NCBI GenBank assembly: GCA_018902545.1
Contig: JAHIQM010000009.1
Coordinates: 1 to 64,000, forward strand
From: Pseudomonadota bacterium
GTDB taxonomy: Bacteria; Desulfobacterota; Desulfovibrionia; Desulfovibrionales; Desulfomicrobiaceae
Direction of reading: 5' to 3'
Length of the DNA stretch: 64,000 bases
Numbering within the stretch: the stretch's first letter is position 1; every line of letters starts with the position of its first letter. The notes under the pieces were generated by a model. The model saw only the letters and a list, made by a program, of their open reading frames with translations. It was not told the DNA's origin and searched no databases. Made by a program: the position numbers and the translations under genes. Below, piece after piece: positions 27,814 through 36,800 of this stretch.

Positions 27814-29573
27814 TTGAGCCAGATCTCCACACGCCGGTTCTTTTCCCGGCCGGTACGTATATCGTTGCGTTCGATGGCACCCTCTTCGCCTGCGGCCAGA
27901 ATGAGGACATCCTGTACTCCTCTCTTTCTGAGCGTTTCGGCTACAGCCTCCGCCCTCTTGCGGGACACGGCCAGATTGGACGCATAGGGTCCGACCGAGT
28001 CCGAAAATCCGGCCACAACGACCATCTTTCCTGAATGTTTCGGCTCCCGCATCAGGGCCGCGATTCGGGCCACATCCCTGAGCGCCTGCTCGTCCAAATC
28101 CAGGCTTCCGGATTCGAATCGAAACACCAAAGGCAGCTTCTCCGCCCCGTAAACGCCGTCGTGGTACTCCTGTAAAACCTCTCTGCGTACAGCCTCGGGC
28201 ACCGCCTCCCCGTCGTACTGGACCAAGGGGGGCAAGACGCCAAGGGCTGGTGCCTTAAGCACGGGAGGCGCCTCCTGGTCGAACACGGAGGCGGAAGAAG
28301 CAGCCATGTCACCAAACGATGCGTCACCGCTCGCGTCCTCCGCCACCGCCAGGATCTCGCTGTTTTTCACAAATCCGAATTTCCTGACGACCTCCTGCCC
28401 CGGACCGCCCAGGGCGACGCGAACAAAGTCTCGTGCGTACACGTTGTCGGTCGTGGCCTTGAGGTACAAGTAAAGATTGCGGCTGGCTGGATAGGTTTGC
28501 GCGGCGATGGACTGGGGCGAAGGCAAAACAGCCTCGGAATCGGGGCTGACCTTGAGCGGCACCTCCCGACACTGGTTGGCCATGGTCAGACTGCAAAAGC
28601 CGATGGCCCAGGGATCCTGGGAAACAAGTTCCGGCAGCAGGTCATGCGCATCAACAACTTGGGCCGAGGCGGCAAAGCTTTTGCCGCGCATGAAAAAATC
28701 CTCGACAAAGCGGCGGGTCCCGAAATTTTCATGCAGGATAAAAATCTTGATGGGCGCGGACGGTCCCCCGACCTGATCCCAGTTGGAAATCTCCCCGGCA
28801 AAAATGCCGCCAACCTGTTCCAGGGTCAGGGCGGGCACGGGATTGTCCTTGTGCACCACCACCGAAACGGCGTCCATTCCCAGCCTGAGCTCGCTCTGAG
28901 CAGTGATCACACCGGGGCCGAAAATCTTGGCGTCAGCCATGGAGAGCCGCTGCGTGGCCATGGCCACATCACTGGTTCCGTCCTTGAGGGCTGAAAATCC
29001 GGAGGCGGTGCCCCGGCCCTCTATCTGGATCGACCGGATCTCCATGGCGGCATAAAAAATACCCTCCACGGAATATTCGTCAGCAGTGCTTCCTGGAACT
29101 GTCCTGACCTCGTTGGCGCCGATGCTGGTCAGATAAAGGGCGGCCAGCTCGGGAGCAAGACGGTTGGCCACGGTGCTCGCCCCGGCCAGAGTCAGGATGG
29201 TCTGCATGGAAAACTGCGCGGGTTTGTACACGCCCTCCACCGCGACATTCATCTGATCCTTGCCGATCACCACCGGGGACGGAGTCTCCCAGCCGGGAAC
29301 GGGCTTGAATTCGACGCGAAAGAGATTCGCCGCCTCGCGAAACTCGCCGGATCCCTGCCATTGCCCGACCATCCGCCACTGCGCCCCTTCGGAAGCGGCC
29401 TCCTGCGGCAGAATTCTCACGCTCTGCACCGGTGTTGGCGAAAAGAGGGAAAGGGGAATCAGATCCGGCCGAAAAAAGAACGTTGCCGCCGCACCCACGG
29501 CGGCAACAAACAGCAGGGCCAGAAAAAAAACGAAAAACTTGCCCGACGACCCAGATTCATCCATGTCAGCCAT
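27810..29573 (-). CDS. Membrane-anchored PstS-like substrate-binding domain fused to an OmpA-like domain
   Basis: A 587-residue protein. A single N-terminal membrane helix (FFVFFLALLFVAAVGAAATFF) anchors it to the inner membrane. Residues about 125-400 match PstS-type phosphate-binding folds (ILTLAGASTVANRLAPEL, GRGTASGFSALKDGTSDVAM, HKDNPVPALTLEQVGGIFAG). The C-terminal OmpA-like domain (about 480-587) has VVVAGFSDSVGPYASNLAVS and GREKNRRVEIWLK and should bind peptidoglycan. No Pst transport genes are near. The setting before a receiver and hybrid kinase suggests a sensing rather than transport role. AGGAG lies 8 bases before the ATG. Confidence 0.88.
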   Translation of the reverse strand: MADMDESGSSGKFFVFFLALLFVAAVGAAATFFFRPDLIPLSLFSPTPVQSVRILPQEAASEGAQWRMVGQWQGSGEFREAANLFRVEFKPVPGWETPSPVVIGKDQMNVAVEGVYKPAQFSMQTILTLAGASTVANRLAPELAALYLTSIGANEVRTVPGSTADEYSVEGIFYAAMEIRSIQIEGRGTASGFSALKDGTSDVAMATQRLSMADAKIFGPGVITAQSELRLGMDAVSVVVHKDNPVPALTLEQVGGIFAGEISNWDQVGGPSAPIKIFILHENFGTRRFVEDFFMRGKSFAASAQVVDAHDLLPELVSQDPWAIGFCSLTMANQCREVPLKVSPDSEAVLPSPQSIAAQTYPASRNLYLYLKATTDNVYARDFVRVALGGPGQEVVRKFGFVKNSEILAVAEDASGDASFGDMAASSASVFDQEAPPVLKAPALGVLPPLVQYDGEAVPEAVRREVLQEYHDGVYGAEKLPLVFRFESGSLDLDEQALRDVARIAALMREPKHSGKMVVVAGFSDSVGPYASNLAVSRKRAEAVAETLRKRGVQDVLILAAGEEGAIERNDIRTGREKNRRVEIWLK

Positions 29574-29610
29574 GCAAACCGCTCCTCTTCTCCATCACAT
29601 TGATTTGAAA

Positions 29611-30102
29611 CTATTGAGGAAGAATGTACTTACCGAGAATTTTGTCAAAACCTTTCTCGTCCAGAAAAACAGCGCCTACCCTTGACCCGCGAATAGATTC
29701 GATCGAAATTTTTTTCTCGATCCTGGAGTTCGCTTCATCGTCCAAAATAAATCGTACAACCAAAATTGAACCGACATTAAAATCGCATTTATTGCATTCG
29801 AACCCAATACCTGTCAAAGATATATCATTTATAATCACATCTCCAACTGGATCAATCGACTCAAAAGAATCAAAAAGAAGCCCATGAAAGTACGTTTCTT
29901 TTCTATAATATTTTCGAAAATTGAATGATACTTTAAATTTATGAGCACAGCGACGGCATGTCGCATTTACATTCCAATGATAGACATCTTTAATCCGCTC
30001 CACGCCAATCTCTTTTTCCAACTTACACAGCGGACACGCAAAAGAAACCACCATCTTGTTATGCACAAAAACTTCAACATCTGATGTTTTTTCGTCGCTC
30101 AT
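29611..30102 (-). CDS. PilZ domain protein with N-terminal zinc-ribbon-like motif
   Basis: A 163-residue protein. An N-terminal CPLC...CRRC set (about residues 23-53) suggests a zinc ribbon. The PilZ domain carries the two c-di-GMP-binding motifs: RKYYR (RxxxR) and NDISLTG (DxSxxG), so binding is expected. The gene is clearly richer in A and T than its neighbours and has only a weak ribosome site (AAAAG), hinting at acquisition or at low expression. It lies 37 bases upstream of the PstS-OmpA gene on the same strand, so it may be the first gene of that operon. Confidence 0.87.
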   Translation of the reverse strand: MSDEKTSDVEVFVHNKMVVSFACPLCKLEKEIGVERIKDVYHWNVNATCRRCAHKFKVSFNFRKYYRKETYFHGLLFDSFESIDPVGDVIINDISLTGIGFECNKCDFNVGSILVVRFILDDEANSRIEKKISIESIRGSRVGAVFLDEKGFDKILGKYILPQ

Positions 30103-30718
30103 GTTTTTTACTTTTGTTAAAATTATTGCACTATAAAAAACGGTCTCTTGTTCAGAGCCATGTCATACCCGTCCAAGGTCCGAAAGAAAACACAAAACAA
30201 AACATGACCCGAACTGTTCGTGCGAAATGACACGCACAGCCGCTTGTTTCAAGTGAAAATTCTCATTTAAAGCATCACGAATGAAAATTGATTCAGGGGT
30301 CCGTGGAAGGATTTCCGCAAACAAAGTTCCCTGTTCACCGGTCCGAACGCGTCATCCTGTGCCTGACCGATTTTCGCCCCGCGGGAATCACGGACCGTCG
30401 GCACTGAACTGTTGCGCGACCGGCAATTGAAAAAACAGAAAAAACATTGTTATTTTTCAAATATCATTACAAATTCGAGTTGATAATGCAATCCATATGA
30501 TTAAATTGGCTCTGCCAATCATGGACTGCATGGAGTGGACATCCTGCTGACAAAACATGCGTCCCAGGCACGAAGCAATGACCCGTCGTTATAGTCGAGA
30601 CAGCCGGACCGGACACGCAGCTGAATCAACGAGTGACTCCGGTTCGTGAAGGGAAGCCCCGCCAGGCGCGGCGGCCGGGACAGGCGATACCAACCTTTTT
30701 TACCAAGGAAACGCAGTT
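30103..30718. other. Divergent intergenic region between PilZ and photolyase genes
   Basis: A 616-base gap without a gene I can support. It is AT-rich to about 30560, then becomes GC-rich from 30600. The AT part has A/T tracts and near-repeats of TGAAAATT (about 30256 and 30283). The GC part upstream of the photolyase can form small hairpins around 30655-30685 but matches no riboswitch I know. It must hold the promoters of both divergent genes; I could not place convincing -35/-10 pairs. Confidence 0.5.
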
Positions 30719-32077
30719 ATGAACCCCCAACGTGTGCACATCCTCAGAAACGCCGAAACCACCCCAGGGCCTGTTCTATATTGGATGCACCGGGATTTTC
30801 GCGCCCGGGACAACTGGGGCCTGACCCACGCCCGGCTGCAGGCCCTGAGCAGCGGGCAACCCCTGGCCGTGGTCTCCTGCCTGGCACCCGCCTTTGCAGA
30901 AGCGACGTCGGTTCATTTCGAATTTTTAATCCAGGGACTCAAGGAGACGGCGCGGGCGCTCAAGCGGGAAAACATCCCCCTCTTCGTTCTGCACGGGGAA
31001 CCGGGAACCCGGGTGGCCCGCTTTGCCCGCGACCACAAGATCGCCCTTGTGGTCACGGACTTCGATCCATTGCGCATAAAAATCCGCTGGATTCATGACT
31101 TGCTGCAGTCCTGCGACCAGCCCGTGCATGAAGTCGATTCGCGCAACATCGCGCCCGCGCGGATCGTTTCCAGCAAGCGCGAGTTTATGGCCCGGACCAT
31201 TCGGCCCAAAATCAAGCGGCTGCTGCCCGAATTCCTCGACGAGTTCCCGGTTTTTTCGCCGCACCCGCACCCATGGCCCACGGTCTGCCCACCACCGGAT
31301 TTTTCGGTCCCAAAGGCCGCCCAGGGTGACAACGCAAGGCCGCAGGCCCTGATCGTCGAACCGGGAGAACAGGCAGCCAGGGCTGTACTCGAAAAATTTC
31401 TCCGCGATAAACTGCCCCGCTACATGGATCGCAACGACCCCAATGAGGATGTCTGCTCAAACCTTTCCGCCCACCTGCATTTCGGCATGATCTCCGCGCA
31501 GCGCGTGGCGCTTGAAATCCTGGCCCACGGCCACTCCGGGGAGCAGGCCGACTCCTTTTTAGAAGAGCTCATCATCCGACGCGAGCTTGCCGACAATTTC
31601 TGCCTCCACACCCCGGACTACGACAGCGTGGCGGGCTTCTCGGCCTGGGCCGAGGAGAGTCTGCACAAACACCTGAGCGATCCGCGCCCGGCCATCTACT
31701 CCCCGGAAGAATTCGAAAATGCACAAACCCATGATCCGCTCTGGAACGCCGCCCAGATGCAGATGCTGCGCACCGGCAGGATGCACGGCTACCTGCGCAT
31801 GTACTGGGCCAAAAAAATCCTGGAATGGTCACCAAGCGCCGCCGACGCGCTGCGCACCGCCATTCGCCTCAATGATCGCTACAGTCTCGATGGCCGTGAC
31901 AGCAATGGTTACGCAGGCATTGCCTGGTCCATTGGCGGAGTACACGACCGTGGCTGGACCGAACGCCCGATTTTCGGCAAGATCAGGTACATGAACCTAG
32001 CGGGCGCACGGCGCAAGTTCGATGTGGACCGCTACGTCCGGCGCTGGACCGCCGCCCCGGACGACGAATCAACCTGA
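30719..32077 (+). CDS. phr: Class II CPD deoxyribodipyrimidine photolyase
   Basis: A 452-residue light-driven DNA repair enzyme that splits cyclobutane pyrimidine dimers using FAD. Class II features are GPVLYWMHRDFRARDNWGL at the N-terminus, the helical FAD domain with TGRMHGYLRMYWAKKILEW, and the C-terminal block GGVHDRGWTERPIFGKIRYM. Length fits class II (about 450). AAGGAAA precedes the ATG by 8-9 bases. It starts a plus-strand run with tamA 14 bases downstream, although a functional link between them is not obvious. Confidence 0.95.
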   Translation: MNPQRVHILRNAETTPGPVLYWMHRDFRARDNWGLTHARLQALSSGQPLAVVSCLAPAFAEATSVHFEFLIQGLKETARALKRENIPLFVLHGEPGTRVARFARDHKIALVVTDFDPLRIKIRWIHDLLQSCDQPVHEVDSRNIAPARIVSSKREFMARTIRPKIKRLLPEFLDEFPVFSPHPHPWPTVCPPPDFSVPKAAQGDNARPQALIVEPGEQAARAVLEKFLRDKLPRYMDRNDPNEDVCSNLSAHLHFGMISAQRVALEILAHGHSGEQADSFLEELIIRRELADNFCLHTPDYDSVAGFSAWAEESLHKHLSDPRPAIYSPEEFENAQTHDPLWNAAQMQMLRTGRMHGYLRMYWAKKILEWSPSAADALRTAIRLNDRYSLDGRDSNGYAGIAWSIGGVHDRGWTERPIFGKIRYMNLAGARRKFDVDRYVRRWTAAPDDEST

Positions 32078-32091
32078 CCCAGGAACCGCAG

Positions 32092-33867
32092 ATGCCCGTT
32101 TTACAGACCCGTATCCCACTCATTATATTGCTTGCCCTGGCCGTGTTCATCCTCCCGGCTCAAGGCCACGGAGCTGCCATTGAATATGTGGTGGAAATTC
32201 CGGCTCTGCCTGACGGTCTCACGCCCCTGCTCTCTTCCGTCTCGGACAGTGTCGGTCTCAAGAACAATCCCCCCGACAGCCCCGGCTTGCTGCGCAGACG
32301 CATGGCGGGCGATATTGAGACCTTTGTCGATGCGCTCAAGGCCAGAGGCTATTTCAAGGCTGAAGTCGCCGGCGAAGTGGACACCACTGTCACCCCACAG
32401 ACCGTTCGGTTCATGATCGAGCCGGGCCCGCGCTTTGTGTTCGACAGACCCCGACTCATCCTGAAACCCGATGACCCCATGTTGCAAGACCGCTTGCGTG
32501 ACACCCTCGGCAGCTTGAAATCAGGCGATAAATATTCGTCGAGCACGATTCTGGACGTGGAGACGGCCCTGCTGGAACGCTTGAAGGAACAAGGGCGTCC
32601 CTCGCCCGCCACTCTCGAAAGAAAGGTCGTCGCCGATCATGCCACGGAAAGGGTCGAGGTGGAATTCACCATTAGTCCCGGTCCTGCGGCCACATTTGGC
32701 GCCACCGAAATTCTGGGGCTTGAAGATGTCTCCGAAGAAGCCGTCAACCCGGAATTGGCCTGGAAGAATGGTACCCCCTATGACCGGCGCCAAGTTGACA
32801 AAACCCGCGAACAACTCATCCGCACCGGGCTCTTCCGCTCGGTGCGCATAGACATGGACCATGCAGACGGTTCGGACACCGTGAATATGCGCATCAGCCT
32901 GCTCGAAGCCCCTCACCGCAGCGTGCGTGCGGGGCTGTGGTTCTTTTCCGACCTGGGGCTTGGAGTCACCGCAGGCTGGACCCATCGCAACATCTTGGGC
33001 GCGGGCCAGGAACTGCGGCTGGACACGGAGGTCTCAGAAAACCTGCAGCGCGCCAATTCCGAACTGATCCTGCCGCGCATGTGGCATCCCCGTCAAAACC
33101 TCGGTCTGTCAGCCCAGTACGTACACGATCTCACCGACAGTTACGAAGCCACCAACCTGTCCCTGTCGGCCATAGCACGCAGACCCGTCTCCGACGTGCA
33201 GGTGGGTTATGGGCTGGCCTATCGCCTGTCAGAAGTGGACAAGGATGACTCACGCCGGTTCAACCTCTTTTCCGTCCCCCTCCTCGCCGAGTATTCGAAT
33301 GCCGACCACCTGTTGGACCCCTCCAGCGGAATAGCCCTCACCTCGCGCATTGAGCCCTTCACCGACATTGGAAACAGGGAGACATCCTTTGTGCTGTGGA
33401 GCCTCACGGGCCGCCACTATCTGCCCCTCAACAGGGACAAAACCATGGTCCTGGCTACACGCGGGCGATACAGCCTGCTGGCCGGGTCAAGCCGGGAAAG
33501 CATCCCCGAAGACATGCTCCTTTACGCCGGCGGCGGAGGCTCGGTGCGCGGCTACGCTCACCAGTACGCGGGCGAACTCGACGAGGACGACGATCCCCTG
33601 GGCGGCGTGAGCGCGGTGGATTTTTCCGCAGAATTGCGTTTCCGGATAAACAGGGAGTACGGATTCGTCCTTTTCGCGGACGGCGGGGGCGCGTTCTCCG
33701 GCAGGAATCCATCGGAAAGGGAGGAATATTTCTGGGGCGTTGGCACTGGGCTGCGCTATTTCACCCCCATCGGCCCCATCCGGCTGGATGTGGCCGTCCC
33801 GCTTGACCGGCGCAGCGGCGTGGATGACCTTTTCCAGGTGTATGTCAGCCTGGGGCAGGCTTTCTGA
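32092..33867 (+). CDS. tamA: TamA, outer-membrane translocation and assembly protein (Omp85 family)
   Basis: A 591-residue outer-membrane barrel protein. The signal peptide (to about residue 25) is followed by POTRA-like domains (about 30-270, e.g. FVDALKARGYFKAEVAGEV and GTPYDRRQVDKTREQLIRTG) and a C-terminal 16-strand barrel with the Omp85 signature VRGYAHQYAG, ending in Phe (LGQAF) as barrel proteins do. CAGGAA lies 6 bases before the ATG. It works with TamB, whose ATG overlaps this stop codon by one base (TGATG), for insertion of outer-membrane proteins and possibly lipid transport. Confidence 0.94.
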   Translation: MPVLQTRIPLIILLALAVFILPAQGHGAAIEYVVEIPALPDGLTPLLSSVSDSVGLKNNPPDSPGLLRRRMAGDIETFVDALKARGYFKAEVAGEVDTTVTPQTVRFMIEPGPRFVFDRPRLILKPDDPMLQDRLRDTLGSLKSGDKYSSSTILDVETALLERLKEQGRPSPATLERKVVADHATERVEVEFTISPGPAATFGATEILGLEDVSEEAVNPELAWKNGTPYDRRQVDKTREQLIRTGLFRSVRIDMDHADGSDTVNMRISLLEAPHRSVRAGLWFFSDLGLGVTAGWTHRNILGAGQELRLDTEVSENLQRANSELILPRMWHPRQNLGLSAQYVHDLTDSYEATNLSLSAIARRPVSDVQVGYGLAYRLSEVDKDDSRRFNLFSVPLLAEYSNADHLLDPSSGIALTSRIEPFTDIGNRETSFVLWSLTGRHYLPLNRDKTMVLATRGRYSLLAGSSRESIPEDMLLYAGGGGSVRGYAHQYAGELDEDDDPLGGVSAVDFSAELRFRINREYGFVLFADGGGAFSGRNPSEREEYFWGVGTGLRYFTPIGPIRLDVAVPLDRRSGVDDLFQVYVSLGQAF

Positions 33868-36800
33868 TGGACCATCCCACGAAGAGACGCATACGGCTCA
33901 CCCTCCTTATTCTCCTTGCCGGTCTGACCCTTGCCGCGACATGCCTGGGCCTGATCCTGGGCACGGAAAAAGGTCGGCAAGGCCTTCTGGACACCATCGT
34001 CTGGGCGACCGCCGGTCCCGACTTCGCGCTACGGATGGAAGGGCTGCACCTTGGCAAAACGTGGAGCCTCGAACGTGTCACGGTCAGCGACGCTTCCGGG
34101 CCCTGGCTTGACGCCGAGAACCTGCGCGTGCGGCCCGTGCTTGCGGACCTGCTGCGCGGCAGGCTCTCGCTGCTGCACGCGAGTGTCGCACGTCTTGAAA
34201 TCACGCGCCTGCCCGAGTCCCCCGAGGAACCGCAAGACACGCAAAGTTCCGCTTTGCCGCCCTTGCGCATCCAGGCCCTGGACATCGACCATCTGCTTAT
34301 CGGCCCGAACGTCGTGGGACACGAAGCCCTGCTCTCCCTGCACGGCAGTCTGGCCATGGACTCGCACGAACCCCGCGCCACCTTGCGCGTGGCCCGGCTG
34401 GACAGGACCGAAGACGTGCTGGAGCTCGACGCCCGTCTGCGCATTTCCGAGAACACCCTGGACCTGCGCCTGGATCTCCACGAGGGGCCACAGGGATTGC
34501 TCCATGCCGCCCTCGGCGTGAATGGCACCCAGGGAATCTCGGTCACAGCCTTGGGGCATGGGCCGCTGGAGGCGTGGGACCTTGAAATCCAGTCTTCGCT
34601 TTCCGATGTCGCGAACCTGACCGGCAACGCGACCCTTGCCCTGAACGAAAACCCGGGCGCACAACTGCACGCGCTGATCACTCCCGGACCCGCCTGGAGC
34701 CTTTTCACGGGACTGCCACAGGCCGAAACGGCCATCCTGGCCCAGGGCCAGTGGCGCGAATCCGTTCTGCACATCAGCCGTCTGGACCTGCGCAGCCCCC
34801 TCGGAACCCTGGAAGGCAACGCCACCTGGGATTTCGCGAATAACTTCCTGGAATCCGAAGCCCGCGCAGAGGACGTCGATCTGGCCTGGCTCATGCCCGA
34901 AGACGTGAAAACCGGCCTGCTCAATGCTTCCGCTTCCCTGCGCCGGGACGCCGAGGGCCTGCACACCAAGGGAATGGTCCAACTGCGCGACACGATTGTT
35001 TCCGGATACTCCGTGCCCGAGGCCGAGGCGATGCTGGTCCTGGACATACCCGCTGAAGCGGACTCGTGGCGGGCCCGGGCGCAGCTGGAAACGCGCCTCC
35101 CGGACCTGCCCGAAGGATTGCGGTCGTGGACGGCAAACGCCACCCTGAGCCAGGACGGGGATTCTTTCGTCGTGGACACGCTGCGTCTTGAATCAGAGCG
35201 CCTTGGATTGGCAGCCAACGGCACGCTGGGCTCCCTCGTGAACGTGGATGCGCGATTTGATGTCCGCGAATTCCCCCTTGACGCAGCGCAACAGCCCCTG
35301 TCCGCAACTGTGGACACCACGGTCAGGGGACGACTGGACCTCGCGGCATCGAGCTTGAACGCCAGCCTTGAGGCGACCGCAGTGCGCATCGACGGTCTCC
35401 CGGCCGTGGTCATGGAGCTGCTCGGTCAGCAGGCTCGGGTGCTGGCCGAACTCAGCCTTTCCCCGGAACTCATACGCATCCACGAGGCGTCGCTGCTCTC
35501 CCGCACCACGGCAAACGCCGAAGCGGAGTTCGACCTGCGCAAAAACTCGTTCGCAGGACGCCTGGACGCCACTTTCCCGCAAATCAGCGTCGACGCCATG
35601 GACGTGGGTGAGGGTGCCACATTGCAGGCTTCGGCCGCGGGCACCCCGGAATCTTTCGACCTCGATTTGACTGCCGCCGCTGGAAAAATCAGCTGGCAGG
35701 ACATGGCCCTTGACACATTCACCGCGACAATCACGGCCAAAGGCCTGCCCGGCGGCCCGGTCGCCACCGTGCGAGCCGGGGCCATGGCCGGACAGGAACC
35801 GGTCAGTCTGGACCTGCGGGTCGAGCCGGTACAAAGCAAGCTGCGCTTTGCTGAAGCACTCCTGCAACTCCCTGACACGTCCCTGAGTTTCTCCGGAGAT
35901 CTGGACCTGGACACGCTGCTTCTTGTCGGCGACGCCAATTTCCAGAGCACTGACCTTGGCACTCTCGGCCGGATCCTTGAAATGGAACTTGGCGGGGAAT
36001 TTTCCCTGCAAGCCCGACTGGATGCCATGCAGGGAAGGCAACGGGCCAGCCTCAAGGGCCAGGGAAAGTCGCTGCTTGCCGAAAACATCGGCGTCGGCGC
36101 GGCAACCATTGGCGGCACCCTGGCTGACCCTGGCCTGCCGGGCGGGACTGATGTCGAGATTGAACTGCGCGCGGTGGGCTTTGCGGGCATTTTGGCTGAT
36201 CAGGTCACTGCACGCCTTCGGGGCGTGGAGACAGGCTTGGGGTTCACGGTCGGCCTCGCCCACAGCCCGTCCCAAACCCGCCTCACCACCAGCGGGACGC
36301 TTTCCTCAGACCTGGCCCGCCTGGTGATCGAAGATCTTGAAGGCACGCTCCTGCAACAGGACGTGCGCCTGCTGTCCCCCATCGACGTGACCACCTCCTC
36401 TGCCGGCGCGACGTGGCGGGAAACAGGGCTGAGCTTTGGACCAGCCACATTGCAGACCCGGGGGGACGTGTCCCGCGAACGCGCCGACATCAGCGCCGAT
36501 CTGGTCGATTTCGACCTGGCCCTGCTGCGGCCGTTGCTGCCAAATCTGCCCGACGCCAACGTAAGCGCCCAGCTCAACGTCCAGGGCGCACCCACGGAAC
36601 CGGACGCGCATCTGCGGGTACAGGCTCAGGCGATCCGCCTGGACACCGCGGACATCGATCAACTTCCGCCCCTTGACGCCACGGCCGACCTGCGTCTGCG
36701 CCGGGGCGTCCTGGAAGCACAGGCAAATCTGACCTCGAAAAGCGGAATCGAACTGGACGCACGCCTTTTCAGCCCCATGCCCATGAACCTCCTTTCGCCT

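Noticed and set aside
27810-29573. Phosphate ABC transporter binding protein (pstS)
   Set aside because: The PstS-like domain is membrane-anchored and fused to OmpA, and there are no pstC, pstA or pstB genes nearby; a transport role is not supported.
30600-30718. Cobalamin-type riboswitch upstream of the photolyase gene
   Set aside because: A GGGAAGCC block recalls part of the B12 element, but the B12 box and the remaining conserved blocks are missing.
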